Positions 24,387 to 32,187 of a stretch of 32,187 nt of DNA are shown here, piece by piece (the first letter of the stretch is position 1; each line of letters opens with the position of its first letter). Position numbers and translations under genes: made by a program. Location: contig DATCTT010000062.1 in NCBI GenBank assembly GCA_036567845.1, positions 1 to 32,187 of the forward strand, read 5' to 3'. Origin of the DNA: MWAR01 sp036567845. GTDB taxonomy: Bacteria; Muiribacteriota; Ozemobacteria; Ozemobacterales; Ozemobacteraceae. The notes under the pieces are model-generated. The model did not search any database. It worked only from the letters and a program-made list of their open reading frames with translations, and had not been told where the DNA came from.

Positions 24387-25504
24387 TTCAAGCCATCCGG
24401 CCGCTCCGGGAAAGCCCCCCCGTGTCGTTCCCGCCTCGACGCACCGGGCACCAGGCCAACGGCTCCCCGCTGGAACGTGATTTCGGCAAATACGGGAAAA
24501 TGATCGGAAACGACCGGCTCCATCACGGCTTCCGAACGAACGGCAAGCTGCCAGTCGGGGGAGGAGCGGGTCATCACGTAATCGATCCGGCGTCCGGGCC
24601 CCCCCCTGACGGCCGTCCGGCCGCCTTCGGGCTCGACCGAGAGCACCCCCTCAAGCCGCGGGAACAGCACGGCGGGCTCCATGTTCATATCCCCGCCGAG
24701 GATAACCGCCCCGTCGAGACCGGCACAGAACTCCTTCACGGTGTCGAACTGGGCTTCGGTGAAACTCCGTTCGAGATCGCCCTTATGGGCATAGAGATGT
24801 GTGTTCACAATCCAGAACGGCCTGTCCCCAAACGAAAACCCGATGGCAATGAAGCCCTTGTTCGCCAGCTTTTCCTCCAGGTTGAAGTCGAGCCGGGAGG
24901 GATACAGGCGATATCGGGCATCGACGGACGGCAGACGGGAAAACACGGCAAGGCCCGTCGGATTGCCCATGGCGGGCTCGGGCGCGAAAACCTCGTATTC
25001 CGGCAGCCGGCGGCGGAGCCCGGTCAGATACCGCTCGAGCCAGACCTCCTGGAGGATGAGGATGTCAGGATTTCTGCCCCGCACCAGAAGCGCGAATGCG
25101 TCCATGCGTGCCTCGTGATCGGCCGCGAACGGCGGGGGCAGCAGGAAGAGATTCGCCGTCAGCACCCGCAACACCCAGGGATCGGCATCGAAGCGGGCGG
25201 CATCGAAGGGCTGGGGGGACAACGCCGGGAAGCGGGCCGGCACCTTCACACCAGACGTGAGATCCTTCGGTGAAGGGACGAGGCCGGGAGTGGCCAGCCC
25301 GGCGAGAGCCTTGCCGATGCCGTTTCTGCTCACCGTCATATCCAGATCCCGGAGTTCCTTCCAGTATTGCGGCAGATATTTTCTCACCGGCGTTTCCCCG
25401 GAAACACTCCCGGGGAGAAAAAGCACGGCGACGAGAATCAGGGAAGCCAGCCGGCGCGGCGAATGGCTCAAGATTTCCCAAGACAATACGTTCTTTCCGT
25501 TCAT
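24383..25504 (-). CDS. Exported endonuclease/exonuclease/phosphatase-family hydrolase
   Basis: A 373-residue member of the DNase I / sphingomyelinase / inositol-phosphatase superfamily. All hallmark residues are visible: Asn 118 (T-A-N-L-F), Glu 153 (L-Q-E-V-W), His 236 (N-T-H-L-Y), Asp 272 and Asn 274 (G-D-M-N), Asp 308 (I-D-Y-V) and Asp 334-His 335 (S-D-H-F-P-V). Residues 1-36 form a signal peptide, so it acts outside the cytoplasm on DNA, phospholipid or a phosphoester that cannot be told from sequence. The loop Y-A-H-K-G after the His is reminiscent of neutral sphingomyelinases. There is no clear ribosome site; the leader is very AT-rich. It is first in an operon with the glycosyltransferase-like and channel genes. 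Confidence 0.92.
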   Translation of the reverse strand: MNGKNVLSWEILSHSPRRLASLILVAVLFLPGSVSGETPVRKYLPQYWKELRDLDMTVSRNGIGKALAGLATPGLVPSPKDLTSGVKVPARFPALSPQPFDAARFDADPWVLRVLTANLFLLPPPFAADHEARMDAFALLVRGRNPDILILQEVWLERYLTGLRRRLPEYEVFAPEPAMGNPTGLAVFSRLPSVDARYRLYPSRLDFNLEEKLANKGFIAIGFSFGDRPFWIVNTHLYAHKGDLERSFTEAQFDTVKEFCAGLDGAVILGGDMNMEPAVLFPRLEGVLSVEPEGGRTAVRGGPGRRIDYVMTRSSPDWQLAVRSEAVMEPVVSDHFPVFAEITFQRGAVGLVPGASRRERHGGAFPERPDGLK

Positions 25505-25535
25505 GCCGTCCCGTCATTTATATACTTTATATTAC

Positions 25536-25541
25536 ATTATA
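25536..25541 (-). promoter_or_regulatory. Candidate -10 box of the phosphatase/glycosyltransferase/channel operon
   Basis: On the minus strand a perfect TATAAT lies 31 nt upstream of the start at 25504, in a strikingly AT-rich stretch. No good -35 box is visible 16-18 nt upstream, so the call rests on the hexamer and its location. Confidence 0.35.
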
Positions 25542-25632
25542 AAATCCGACATTCCGCCGGAATTCCAGCTTGTACATGTGATACCATGGCCTTTCCCACG
25601 GGACAACGGAAATTTGCGGAAAAGGACAACTC

Positions 25633-25794
25633 ATGAACGGAAAAACCGGAGACCGGTGCGTCATCGGCGGCATCTACAAGTGCAAGGACCACCCCGAAGC
25701 CACGAGGACCTTCAAGAAGGCAGAGGTGTTCCCGCCCTGCGGCCGGGCCGGCAGTCACGGCACGACCTGGATCCTGGTCCGGAAGACGCCCTGA
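25633..25794 (+). CDS. 53-residue Cys-containing small protein
   Basis: A small gene starting at ATG 25633 with AAGGA 6 nt upstream and ending at TGA 25792-25794. The 53-residue product has G-I-Y-K-C (Cys 17), an earlier Cys 9, a later F-P-P-C (Cys 36), His 20 and 42, and a final T-T-W-I-L-V. The order G-x-Y-x-C, acidic or basic spacer, F-P-x-C, W-x-L resembles small zinc-ribbon-like proteins of the YjzC-type group that I recall only loosely. It is cytosolic (no signal) and probably binds a metal. The ABC-F gene begins 61 nt downstream on the same strand, so they may be cotranscribed. Function unknown. Confidence 0.75.
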   Translation: MNGKTGDRCVIGGIYKCKDHPEATRTFKKAEVFPPCGRAGSHGTTWILVRKTP

Positions 25795-25855
25795 GGCCGG
25801 AAGTCCCGCTCCCAGCCTCGCCTCCCCTTCATAGAATCAGACACGGCAGAAGGTC

Positions 25856-27511
25856 ATGATCAATTTATCGAACGTCAAACTTTCGTACGGCAAGAGAATC
25901 CTGTTTCAGAATGCGAGTTTCCTGGTGCGCCCGGGTGACAAGATCGGCCTCGTCGGCCCCAACGGCGCCGGCAAGACCACGGTGTTCCGCCTGATCACGG
26001 GCGAGGAAAAACCAGACGAAGGGGAAGTGTCGGTGCTTCCCGGCATCGTCGTCGGGTATTTCTCGCAGACGGTGGGCGAAATGTCGGGCCGCTCCGCCCT
26101 CGAAGAGGTGCTGGCCGGCGCCGGAAGGGTCTACAAACTCGGGAAAGAGCTTCACGAACTCGAGCACCGGATGGCCGACCCCGACGGGGGCTTCGACGAT
26201 GCCGCAATGGCGCGCTACGGCAAGATCCAGGAAGAGTTCATGCATTTGGGCGGGTATGAGAAGGAAACACATGCGCAGACGATCCTGAATGGCCTGGGTA
26301 TCGGCCCCGACCGCTGGGAACAGCCCGTCGAGGCCTTTTCGGGCGGCTGGAAGATGCGCATCGCCCTCGCCCGCATCCTGCTGCTGAACCCGGACGTGCT
26401 GCTGATCGACGAACCGACCAACCACCTCGACATCGAGTCGATCCTCTGGCTCGAGGGCTGGCTGAAAGAGTTCAAGGGCTCTCTGGTGATGACCTGCCAC
26501 GACCGGGAGTTCATGACGCGCATCTGCAACCGCACCATCGAGGTCGCGGGCGAAACGATCACCACCTATAGCGGCGACTATGATTTCTACCTGCGGGAAC
26601 GGGTGATCCGGCGCGAGCAGCTTCTCGCGGCTCAGAAGCGGCAGCAGGCCATGCTCGCGAAGGAAGAGGAGTTCATCGCCCGCTTCGCAGCCCGCGCTTC
26701 CCATGCAGCCCAGGTCCAGTCGCGGGTGAAGACGATCGAGAAGATCGAGCGGATCGTCGTGCCGCCCGATCCCAAGGTCATCAAGTTCGAGTTTCCGCCT
26801 TCGAAGCGCAGCGGCGACATCGTCGCGAGCTTCAGGGATCTGGCGAAAGCCTGGCCGCTTCCGGACGGGAGGTCGGTGCCGGTCTTTTCGGGCGTCACCG
26901 GAACGGTGGTGCGGTGCAACAAGATCGCCGTCACCGGCGTCAACGGCGCCGGCAAATCCACCTTTCTCAAGATCGTGAGCCAGCAGACCGAGGCGACGGG
27001 CGGCACGTGCAGTCTGGGCGCGGGCGTCCAGCTCGGGTATTTCAGCCAGTATTCCTGCGACGTGCTCAAGCCCGAGCACACCGTGTTCGAGGAGCTCCAG
27101 GAACGGCTTCCCCTGGCCAGTGTCGGGTATATCAAGAATCTGCTCGGCGCCTTCCAGTTCTCGGGCGACGATTCCGACAAGAAGGTTTCGATCCTGTCGG
27201 GCGGGGAGAAGACCCGTGTCATGCTCGCCTGCCTGCTGGCCCAGCCGGTGAACTTCCTCGTGCTCGACGAGCCGACCAACCACCTCGACATCGCCAGCCG
27301 CGAGGTGCTTCTCGAGGCTCTGCAGAACTTCGACGGCACGGTGCTGATCGTCAGCCACGACCGCTACTTCCTGCATCATCTCGTGAATCGGGTGTTCGAG
27401 ATCGACCACGGCGCCCTGAAGTCCTACGAGGGTGATTACGACTATTATCTGCGCAAAACCACCGAAGAGCGGGAAAGCCGCGGGGGCATGCACGCCGCTT
27501 CCGCGAACTGA
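25856..27511 (+). CDS. ABC-F family ATPase (ribosome-associated, EttA/Uup/YheS group)
   Basis: A 551-residue soluble protein with two ABC ATPase domains and no membrane segment. Domain one has Walker A G-P-N-G-A-G-K-T-T (34-42), signature F-S-G-G-W-K and Walker B L-L-I-D-E-P-T-N-H-L-D. A charged linker follows near residues 245-300. Domain two has V-N-G-A-G-K-S-T, L-S-G-G-E-K-T-R and L-V-L-D-E-P-T-N-H-L-D. ABC-F proteins bind the ribosomal E site and modulate translation or give antibiotic protection; the short linker argues against placing it in a resistance class by eye. The start is the normal family start (M-I-N-L-S-N-V), with AGAAGG unusually close (2 nt). It ends at a strong terminator. 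Confidence 0.95.
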   Translation: MINLSNVKLSYGKRILFQNASFLVRPGDKIGLVGPNGAGKTTVFRLITGEEKPDEGEVSVLPGIVVGYFSQTVGEMSGRSALEEVLAGAGRVYKLGKELHELEHRMADPDGGFDDAAMARYGKIQEEFMHLGGYEKETHAQTILNGLGIGPDRWEQPVEAFSGGWKMRIALARILLLNPDVLLIDEPTNHLDIESILWLEGWLKEFKGSLVMTCHDREFMTRICNRTIEVAGETITTYSGDYDFYLRERVIRREQLLAAQKRQQAMLAKEEEFIARFAARASHAAQVQSRVKTIEKIERIVVPPDPKVIKFEFPPSKRSGDIVASFRDLAKAWPLPDGRSVPVFSGVTGTVVRCNKIAVTGVNGAGKSTFLKIVSQQTEATGGTCSLGAGVQLGYFSQYSCDVLKPEHTVFEELQERLPLASVGYIKNLLGAFQFSGDDSDKKVSILSGGEKTRVMLACLLAQPVNFLVLDEPTNHLDIASREVLLEALQNFDGTVLIVSHDRYFLHHLVNRVFEIDHGALKSYEGDYDYYLRKTTEERESRGGMHAASAN

Positions 27512-27527
27512 TCGGCCGGAATACGAA

Positions 27528-27574
27528 ACCGGCCGGATCCGCCGTTCTGGGGCGGGATCCGGCCGGTGCTTTTT
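27528..27574 (+). terminator. Strong intrinsic terminator of the ABC-F gene
   Basis: A 13-bp perfect stem (ACCGGCCGGATCC with its complement) extends by three more pairs across one bulged base. It has a 7-nt loop and is followed by five T. It lies 16 nt after the stop codon and just before the end of the convergent gene. Confidence 0.93.
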
Positions 27575-27580
27575 CGGGGG

Positions 27581-28159
27581 TTACTCGGCGGACTGGTTGA
27601 CGAAGACGACCGTCACGACGTCGCGACCGCGTTCCTGGCCGAAGCGGAACAGGACGGGGTTCGTGTCGAGGCCGCTGAAGAAGCTGCCCTTGTCATCGGC
27701 GTAGTCGAGATAGGCATCAAGCCGGAACAGCTTGAGGAAGTTGCTGTTCTGCTGGAGGTAATGAGCGATTTCCTTCTGTCCGGACTTGCCCCAGGCTTTG
27801 CTGATGAAGTCGGTCGAGACGAGGTGCTGGATCTCCTGAGGGGTCGAGTCGTTGAGGGTCGTCTCATCGAGGTAGCGGCCCTTGGCGTTGTATTCGGTGT
27901 CGATGACATGGCGGACGATCTGGGCCATGATCAGGTCGAGGTCTTTTTCCTTCTCGGCGCGGAGCGGAAACACTTCGAACTTCTGGCCATTCACCTTCTG
28001 GAAATAGGCGATTTCGAAGCTGACACTGTTTTCGAAACCTTGGGGGGCGCTGACCGGGGCCAGCTCGAGGTCGTTGTAGCCCTGGGCCGAAACCGGCGCT
28101 GCCAAAAAGCTGAACAGACAAACGATGACAAAACAAACGATCGAAACACTGCGGAACAT
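27581..28159 (-). CDS. Exported protein of unknown function
   Basis: A 192-residue protein with a clear signal peptide (residues 1-25, ending V-S-A before Gln). The mature part is mixed alpha/beta with an acidic central helix and an end V-V-T-V-V-F-V-N; I recognise no domain. The mature protein contains no Cys. GGAGG lies 10 nt before the ATG. It is monocistronic as far as can be seen, convergent with the ABC-F gene and divergent from the lipoprotein gene. Confidence 0.8.
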   Translation of the reverse strand: MFRSVSIVCFVIVCLFSFLAAPVSAQGYNDLELAPVSAPQGFENSVSFEIAYFQKVNGQKFEVFPLRAEKEKDLDLIMAQIVRHVIDTEYNAKGRYLDETTLNDSTPQEIQHLVSTDFISKAWGKSGQKEIAHYLQQNSNFLKLFRLDAYLDYADDKGSFFSGLDTNPVLFRFGQERGRDVVTVVFVNQSAE

Positions 28160-28310
28160 GGGGATGGATCCTCCATCAGATCGGTAAAGCTGCCGGACGG
28201 TTTGCTCTGACGAGTTGCTCCGGACGTTGCGAACGCATCAAGGAAGCAATATTCATGCCATTCCCAAGCATTTCTGAATATCAGCTCCAAATGCGGTACA
28301 TAGAAGTATC

Positions 28311-28338
28311 GGCAGTTCCTCGCAACTCCCGAACTGCC
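28311..28338. repeat. Perfect inverted repeat GGCAGTTC / GAACTGCC
   Basis: Two 8-bp arms are separated by 12 nt. On the plus strand the right arm is followed by AATTTTCT, a weak T-tract. No plus-strand gene lies upstream, so it could end a small transcript, be an operator, or be chance. Confidence 0.4.
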
Positions 28339-28458
28339 AATTTTCTGCACACCCTGCCCAAAGATCGAACGTCCCGACGCTCTCCAGGCATGAGCGACGA
28401 ACAGGTCGAAAAATGGCTATGGAAGCCGGGATAGCGGGTATTTCCCTGTCGCTGGCGC

Positions 28459-28488
28459 TTGCATCAGACTTCAAAAGTGTGTTATCCT
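28459..28488 (+). promoter_or_regulatory. Candidate extended -10 promoter of the lipoprotein gene
   Basis: TTGCAT is followed after 18 nt by TATCCT, which is preceded by TGT, giving an extended -10. The start codon lies about 60 nt downstream with GGAGGA in between. Confidence 0.42.
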
Positions 28489-28549
28489 TTCGGGCGGTCT
28501 TCAACTCCCGGTCACAAGAAAATTCGAAGGTTGTGGAGGAATATCCAAA

Positions 28550-29875
28550 ATGAGGAAGCTCCTGTGTCTCATGCTCGGCGTCTCCCTGATCGGCGCCATG
28601 ATCGTCGTCGCCGGCTGCGGCGGCGGCGGCGGCGGCCTCAGCACTCTCCTTGGCGCTGCATTTGTGATCGCCATTGTTGCCACAACGGGGGGAGCCGGTG
28701 GTGTTGGCTCTGTTCCGTTCGCTGCTGCTGTGAGAGGACAAGCCGCTGGTGCAATCAGCATTACCGCCGAGAAACTCCAATTCAGGATCACTCCCTATAC
28801 AAACGGAACGGCCGGCACACCGATCTTCGTCGATGTCGCTACCTCCACCTCAAATACCCAGGTCATCGGAACCGCCTCCCTTCCAATCGCTGGTTCGGAA
28901 TATCTTGTCGAGCTGGTTCGCGGGAATAACGCTATCCCGATGCTGAAAGGGATGCTTGTCGACAAGAGTCTCGCGGAGGGTGATGTCGTCCCGATGACCG
29001 TGAATGCCTCGACGACAGCCGGCGCTCTGGTATTCTCTCAGTGGCAGGAAAACAATCGCGTAAACAACAGCTACGAAAATTTCCTCGAGCATCTGACACC
29101 AAACGGCATCGCCAGTATCACCACACTTGGGGCAACCATCCAGAACACTTTCTGGGCCAATGCGGGCAACCTCGACAATGCCCTGCTATCATCCTTCGAC
29201 AACGCTGCCGACAGCGCAGCCGCTCTGGTCACAAACGTTTTCTCGAACGAAGCCCTTCACGGCTGGTGGCTCCTGGATCCCAGCGGAAATAACGAGTATG
29301 CCGCCTTCCACGCTGATCTCAACGGGCATGTGACCCACACGAGCATGTTTGGATTCAGCAGTGGCAACTACTCGGTGCTGTCGACCGGCAGGCTGCAAAT
29401 GCAGCTGCTCACGCCGGAAACGACGATCAACGTGACCGCCACGATGACCAGCGAAACTGCCGCCACCTATGAGGCACGCAATCATCTCGGCGCCTTGGAG
29501 GAAACGGGAGCTGCCACCAAGGTGAGCAACAATTCGGTTTGTGCCGGCACTTGGAACGGAACGGCTCAGAACGGCGCCTCGATGGATCAATTCACCGTCG
29601 TCATCGATCCAAACGGATTCATCCAGGAGTTCTACGGTCCGCAGCCGGATTCACTCCCAGCGTTCGTCGCCGGAAACGGGTTCGTCGTTTCCGAGGGTGG
29701 AAAAGTTGCCGGATATGCAAGATTTGCAGACCATGACGCAATCCAGGTCCGGTTCTTCGGCACTCTTTCAGGAACCACCTTCAACGGCACGATCGAGTCG
29801 AAGTCGACCAATCCCCAGGCCGAGATCCCGAGCGGCACCATCACGATGACAAAAGCGGCGGCTCAGCAGCCGTAA
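28550..29875 (+). CDS. Lipoprotein of unknown function
   Basis: A 441-residue protein with a lipoprotein signal: basic start, hydrophobic core and lipobox V-A-G-C with the lipidated Cys at residue 23, followed by six Gly as a flexible tether. A second hydrophobic Ala/Gly-rich stretch (about residues 30-60) is odd for a lipoprotein. The rest is Thr-, Asn- and Ser-rich and beta-rich. Two parts, about residues 235-320 and 330-435, both read as G-x-W ... G-x-F/Y ... G ... G-x-I strand patterns, suggesting two similar beta domains. I recognise no family. GGAGGA precedes the ATG by about 9 nt. It has its own promoter and terminator and is therefore probably monocistronic. Confidence 0.85.
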   Translation: MRKLLCLMLGVSLIGAMIVVAGCGGGGGGLSTLLGAAFVIAIVATTGGAGGVGSVPFAAAVRGQAAGAISITAEKLQFRITPYTNGTAGTPIFVDVATSTSNTQVIGTASLPIAGSEYLVELVRGNNAIPMLKGMLVDKSLAEGDVVPMTVNASTTAGALVFSQWQENNRVNNSYENFLEHLTPNGIASITTLGATIQNTFWANAGNLDNALLSSFDNAADSAAALVTNVFSNEALHGWWLLDPSGNNEYAAFHADLNGHVTHTSMFGFSSGNYSVLSTGRLQMQLLTPETTINVTATMTSETAATYEARNHLGALEETGAATKVSNNSVCAGTWNGTAQNGASMDQFTVVIDPNGFIQEFYGPQPDSLPAFVAGNGFVVSEGGKVAGYARFADHDAIQVRFFGTLSGTTFNGTIESKSTNPQAEIPSGTITMTKAAAQQP

Positions 29876-29896
29876 GAGTCTCTTCCCGATTCACAG

Positions 29897-29929
29897 ACAG
29901 CCGGGGGCACAAATGCTCCCGGCTGTTTT
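29897..29929 (+). terminator. Intrinsic terminator of the lipoprotein gene
   Basis: A 12-bp stem (ACAGCCGGGGGC with GCTCCCGGCTGT, one G-T pair) and a 6-nt loop are followed by a run of four T. It lies 21 nt after the lipoprotein stop and ends only about 10 nt before the next start codon. Confidence 0.9.
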
Positions 29930-29938
29930 CATCGGAAG

Positions 29939-30655
29939 ATGTCAGACGTTCCCAAGAGCGCCTTGGTGTCGTATATTCAGAAGGTCATGGCAGCCAACGA
30001 TCCGATCAGCATTCTCCGGCGTGAGGCGTTTCCTTCGTATGAGGAGGCGTGCCGGGCATTTTGCGCGCTTTCGCAAGAACAGCGGAACGAGCTGTTCATC
30101 CACAAAACGCGGCCGGTGTTCGAGGTGTTCAACCGCACCCACGTGAACGCCCTCGCAGCGTATATCGTCGATTCAGGCTGGTCGCGGATTCTCGAGGCCG
30201 GAGCGGGGGACGGGCGGCTGGCGAAGTATCTGAGCGAGGCGATCCACCGGGTGTTCCGGCGCCGCAGGGAAAAAGGGGAGCACCCTCGTCAGATCCGCAT
30301 CATTGCCACCGACAACGGGTCGTGGAATATCGAGACGGTGTTTCCGGTCGAGCGGCTGGATCTCGCCGCGGCCCTTCGGCAATACGATCCTGAGCTGGTG
30401 ATCTGGTCCTGGATGCCGATCGGGGACTGGACGTATCTGATCCGCCGGCATCCCTCCGTGCAGGAGTACATCCTGATCGGGGAAACCGAGGGCGGCGAGT
30501 GCGGCAACGCCGACACCTGGAACCCGGCGCTGTATGAGGCCGACGGATTCACGCGGCACGACCTCACGGAGATTTCCCGGTACCAGCTCGCCCGCAACGA
30601 CACCGACCCGGCGCACAGCCGGTCGAAAACCGTGTCGTTCCGTCGAAATCAATAG
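29939..30655 (+). CDS. Class I SAM-dependent methyltransferase-like protein
   Basis: A 238-residue cytosolic protein. The glycine-rich SAM-binding motif I is at about residues 82-92 (I-L-E-A-G-A-G-D-G-R-L), followed by I-I-A-T-D-N with an acidic residue at motif II and L-V-I-W-S-W-M-P near motif IV. The C-terminal third, with E-Y-I-L-I-G-E-T, resembles the later strands of the fold. Substrate is unknown. The start is uncertain: ATG 29939 begins about 10 nt after the lipoprotein terminator and has GGAAG directly abutting it, leaving little room for a leader; ATG 29987 has AGAAGG at 2 nt. Its stop overlaps the convergent TPR gene by 7 nt. Confidence 0.78.
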   Translation: MSDVPKSALVSYIQKVMAANDPISILRREAFPSYEEACRAFCALSQEQRNELFIHKTRPVFEVFNRTHVNALAAYIVDSGWSRILEAGAGDGRLAKYLSEAIHRVFRRRREKGEHPRQIRIIATDNGSWNIETVFPVERLDLAAALRQYDPELVIWSWMPIGDWTYLIRRHPSVQEYILIGETEGGECGNADTWNPALYEADGFTRHDLTEISRYQLARNDTDPAHSRSKTVSFRRNQ

Positions 30656-32097
30656 TAGCGAATATTCAACGCCTCGGGGTAGCTTTCCCGCTGGAAGGAA
30701 ACCTCGGATGCCTCGATGATCGGCTGTGGACGGGAACTCTGAACCGTGGTGAAGGTGTTCAGCAGCTTCTCCAGCTTGATGATCTTGCCCTTGACCCGGA
30801 TCACGGAATAGACGCTGACGCGCGGATCCTTCGGAAGGTCTTTCGGGAACACGATGCCAAACGTGTAATCCATGTTGGAATCGGGATTCACGCTCCCGTT
30901 CATGTTCACGAAATACCGCTCGCGCCCCCGCGACTCATCGGCATACACAGCTTTCCCCTCCCACTCGACGGCCTGGCCGATATACCCCGCCGGGTTCCGG
31001 ACGACGTCTCCGATACTGATGGGCTTGCTGATATACGCGTTGGACGTGATCTCACGCCGAACGGCCTTTTCGGCCTCCTCGGCCTTTTTCTTGCCCACCC
31101 AGTATCGGGCGGCCCCGGTCATCTCTTCGACCTGACGACGCTGGTCCGGCGTCAGGGCGCCGTACTGCCGGGCCAGGGAAAGCAGCGCCTCGGCTTTTTC
31201 GAACTCGCCCTGCTGGTAGTAGTACGTGCCACGGGAGAAATAGGTGTAGCTGAGGCGGCCGGCAAGTTCACGCAGCCTGCTCTGCGCTTCCGAAAGATTC
31301 GGATCGATCGAGAGACATTTGCGGAATTGGAACGTCGCATCCTCATACCGACCAAGGCCTTCGTAGGCTTCGCCGAGGGCGTAGATCGCCTTGATCATGT
31401 TCGGCGAAGCGGCAAGCGCGCGCTCGATCGTCTCGACAGCCTTTTCATAATTCTGGGTCCGGAGGTGGATCAGGCCGAGCGCATAATCGATCTCGGGATC
31501 GTCGGGTGCCTGGCGCTTTGCCTGCTCGTACGCCGAGAGGGCATTGCTGTACCGGCCCTGTTTGAAGCTCAGAAAGCCCACCATCTTGTGCAGACGGGCA
31601 TTGTAGGGATCACTGCGGACGGCCTCGATAAAGGCCTGTAGCGCGGCATCCGTCTTCCCCTGCCGGAGAAGCTCCTGCGCACGTTTCTCGGCGGTGTTGG
31701 TGCCGGCCTCCTGGACGCGCTGCCGGAGGGCCTCTTCCTGGCCCTGGATTTTCAGGGCTGCCGAGACGTCCTGCTGGAGATAGCTCCTGATCGAATCGAG
31801 TTCGCGACGGGCGGCAAGGTAATCCGGATCGATCGCGACCGCGGCCTGGAACTCGAGCGCCGCTTCCTTGAGAAAGCCCTGGATTTTGTAGACGCGGCCC
31901 ATGTTGTAGCGGGCCTCGGCGTATTTCGGGTCGATCTCGGCGGCCGTCTGGAATTCCTTGAAGGCCTCGAGATATCGTTTCTTGTAAAAATGGTTCAGGC
32001 CGACATCGACGTGCAGCTTGGCGCTGTTGGCGAACACCATTGGGGAAGCGAAGAGGCTCAGGGCAAGAGCGGCCCCCAGGATACGGCTGGCACGCAT
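30649..32097 (-). CDS. Exported TPR-repeat protein with C-terminal beta domain
   Basis: A 482-residue protein with a signal peptide (residues 1-24, ending V-F-A). Tetratricopeptide repeats are plain at about residues 28-95 (two), 140-275 (four) and 290-340, with the usual G-x-Y-x-x-A and A-x-x-x-x-P spacing; a charged helical linker breaks the array near 100-135. The last 110 residues form a separate beta-rich domain, probably OB-like, beginning I-S-K-P-I-S-I-G-D-V. TPR proteins of this kind scaffold envelope or pilus complexes, so a link to the pilin operon is possible but not shown. I chose ATG 32097 because GAGGT lies 5 nt upstream and it begins the signal peptide; the frame opens 57 nt earlier. 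Confidence 0.9.
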   Translation of the reverse strand: MRASRILGAALALSLFASPMVFANSAKLHVDVGLNHFYKKRYLEAFKEFQTAAEIDPKYAEARYNMGRVYKIQGFLKEAALEFQAAVAIDPDYLAARRELDSIRSYLQQDVSAALKIQGQEEALRQRVQEAGTNTAEKRAQELLRQGKTDAALQAFIEAVRSDPYNARLHKMVGFLSFKQGRYSNALSAYEQAKRQAPDDPEIDYALGLIHLRTQNYEKAVETIERALAASPNMIKAIYALGEAYEGLGRYEDATFQFRKCLSIDPNLSEAQSRLRELAGRLSYTYFSRGTYYYQQGEFEKAEALLSLARQYGALTPDQRRQVEEMTGAARYWVGKKKAEEAEKAVRREITSNAYISKPISIGDVVRNPAGYIGQAVEWEGKAVYADESRGRERYFVNMNGSVNPDSNMDYTFGIVFPKDLPKDPRVSVYSVIRVKGKIIKLEKLLNTFTTVQSSRPQPIIEASEVSFQRESYPEALNIRYY

Positions 32098-32187
32098 GGT
32101 ACACCTCGATGCAGTCTGGAATGTCCGTGACTTCGTCGAGAAGGATACCAGCAATCGGACAAAAAAACAAACTCCCGGTGCTTGCGC

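Larger units (their letters stand above)
28160..28549. other. Intergenic region upstream of the lipoprotein gene, lower GC, with inverted repeat
   Basis: About 390 nt with no established gene. It contains a perfect 8-bp inverted repeat, a plus-strand frame of 59 codons from ATG 28255 to TAG 28432-28434 (AAGGA about 12 nt upstream) and a candidate lipoprotein promoter near its right end. The 59-codon product matches nothing I know and the frame is open far upstream of its ATG, so I do not call it a gene. Confidence 0.5.

Noticed and set aside
25865..27493. Open frame of 542 codons antisense to the ABC-F gene
   Set aside because: The plus-strand gene has all ABC motifs; the antisense product has no family features and reflects the base composition.
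28160..28549. tRNA or riboswitch in the gap upstream of the lipoprotein gene
   Set aside because: No cloverleaf, CCA end or conserved riboswitch core was recognisable when read on either strand.

Overview
The window is GC-rich (roughly 60% by eye), densely coded bacterial DNA with no rRNA, tRNA, CRISPR array or insertion sequence that I can see. Shine-Dalgarno sites are clear. Signal peptides, a lipoprotein, Skp-like periplasmic chaperones and type IV prepilins point to a cell with an outer membrane. The acyl-CoA dehydrogenase, ETF with a fused ferredoxin, and MaoC hydratase point to an anaerobic or fermentative lifestyle. I cannot place the organism from sequence alone. An uncultured deep-branching Gram-negative-type lineage (for example Riflebacteria-like) is only a guess.

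Layout. 1-5.8 kb: exported oligoendopeptidase F (-), a MESH1-type alarmone hydrolase (+), a cold-shock protein (-) with an extended -10 promoter and a leader of about 110 nt, a TPR gene broken by two frameshifts (-), then two exported proteins (+): one with an N-terminal zinc ribbon and one with a bacterial SH3 domain. 5.8-14.5 kb: one long minus-strand operon of two Skp-like coiled-coil proteins, a 1370-residue exported protein with a propeller-like region, a PilV-like prepilin, a PilX/GspK-like pilin, a PilW/PulJ-like prepilin and an exported protein. Several of these genes overlap by 1-4 nt. 14.7-15.5 kb: a divergent exported protein. 15.5-19.1 kb: the acyl-CoA dehydrogenase / etfB / ferredoxin-etfA / maoC operon (-). 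19.6-21.9 kb: MutY (+) and the knotted carbamoyltransferase YgeW (+) with a good promoter and terminator. 21.9-25.5 kb: a minus operon of exported endonuclease/phosphatase, a multi-pass glycosyltransferase-like protein and a voltage-gated K+ channel ending in a zinc ribbon. 25.6-32.1 kb: a 53-residue Cys protein, an ABC-F ATPase, an exported hypothetical, a lipoprotein, a methyltransferase-like protein and a large exported TPR protein.

How the genes may work together. The most interesting unit is the 5.8-14.5 kb operon. Its content parallels the minor-pilin/PilY1 operons of type IV pili: three different pilin-class proteins and one giant secreted protein likely to sit at a pilus or pseudopilus tip. 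It is preceded by a dedicated tandem pair of Skp-like chaperones. No secretin, ATPase or prepilin peptidase lies in the window, so the assembly machine must be encoded elsewhere. The second coherent unit is the ETF operon, whose EtfB closely resembles the flavin-based electron-bifurcating type. The remaining genes look like ordinary housekeeping or solitary accessory genes.
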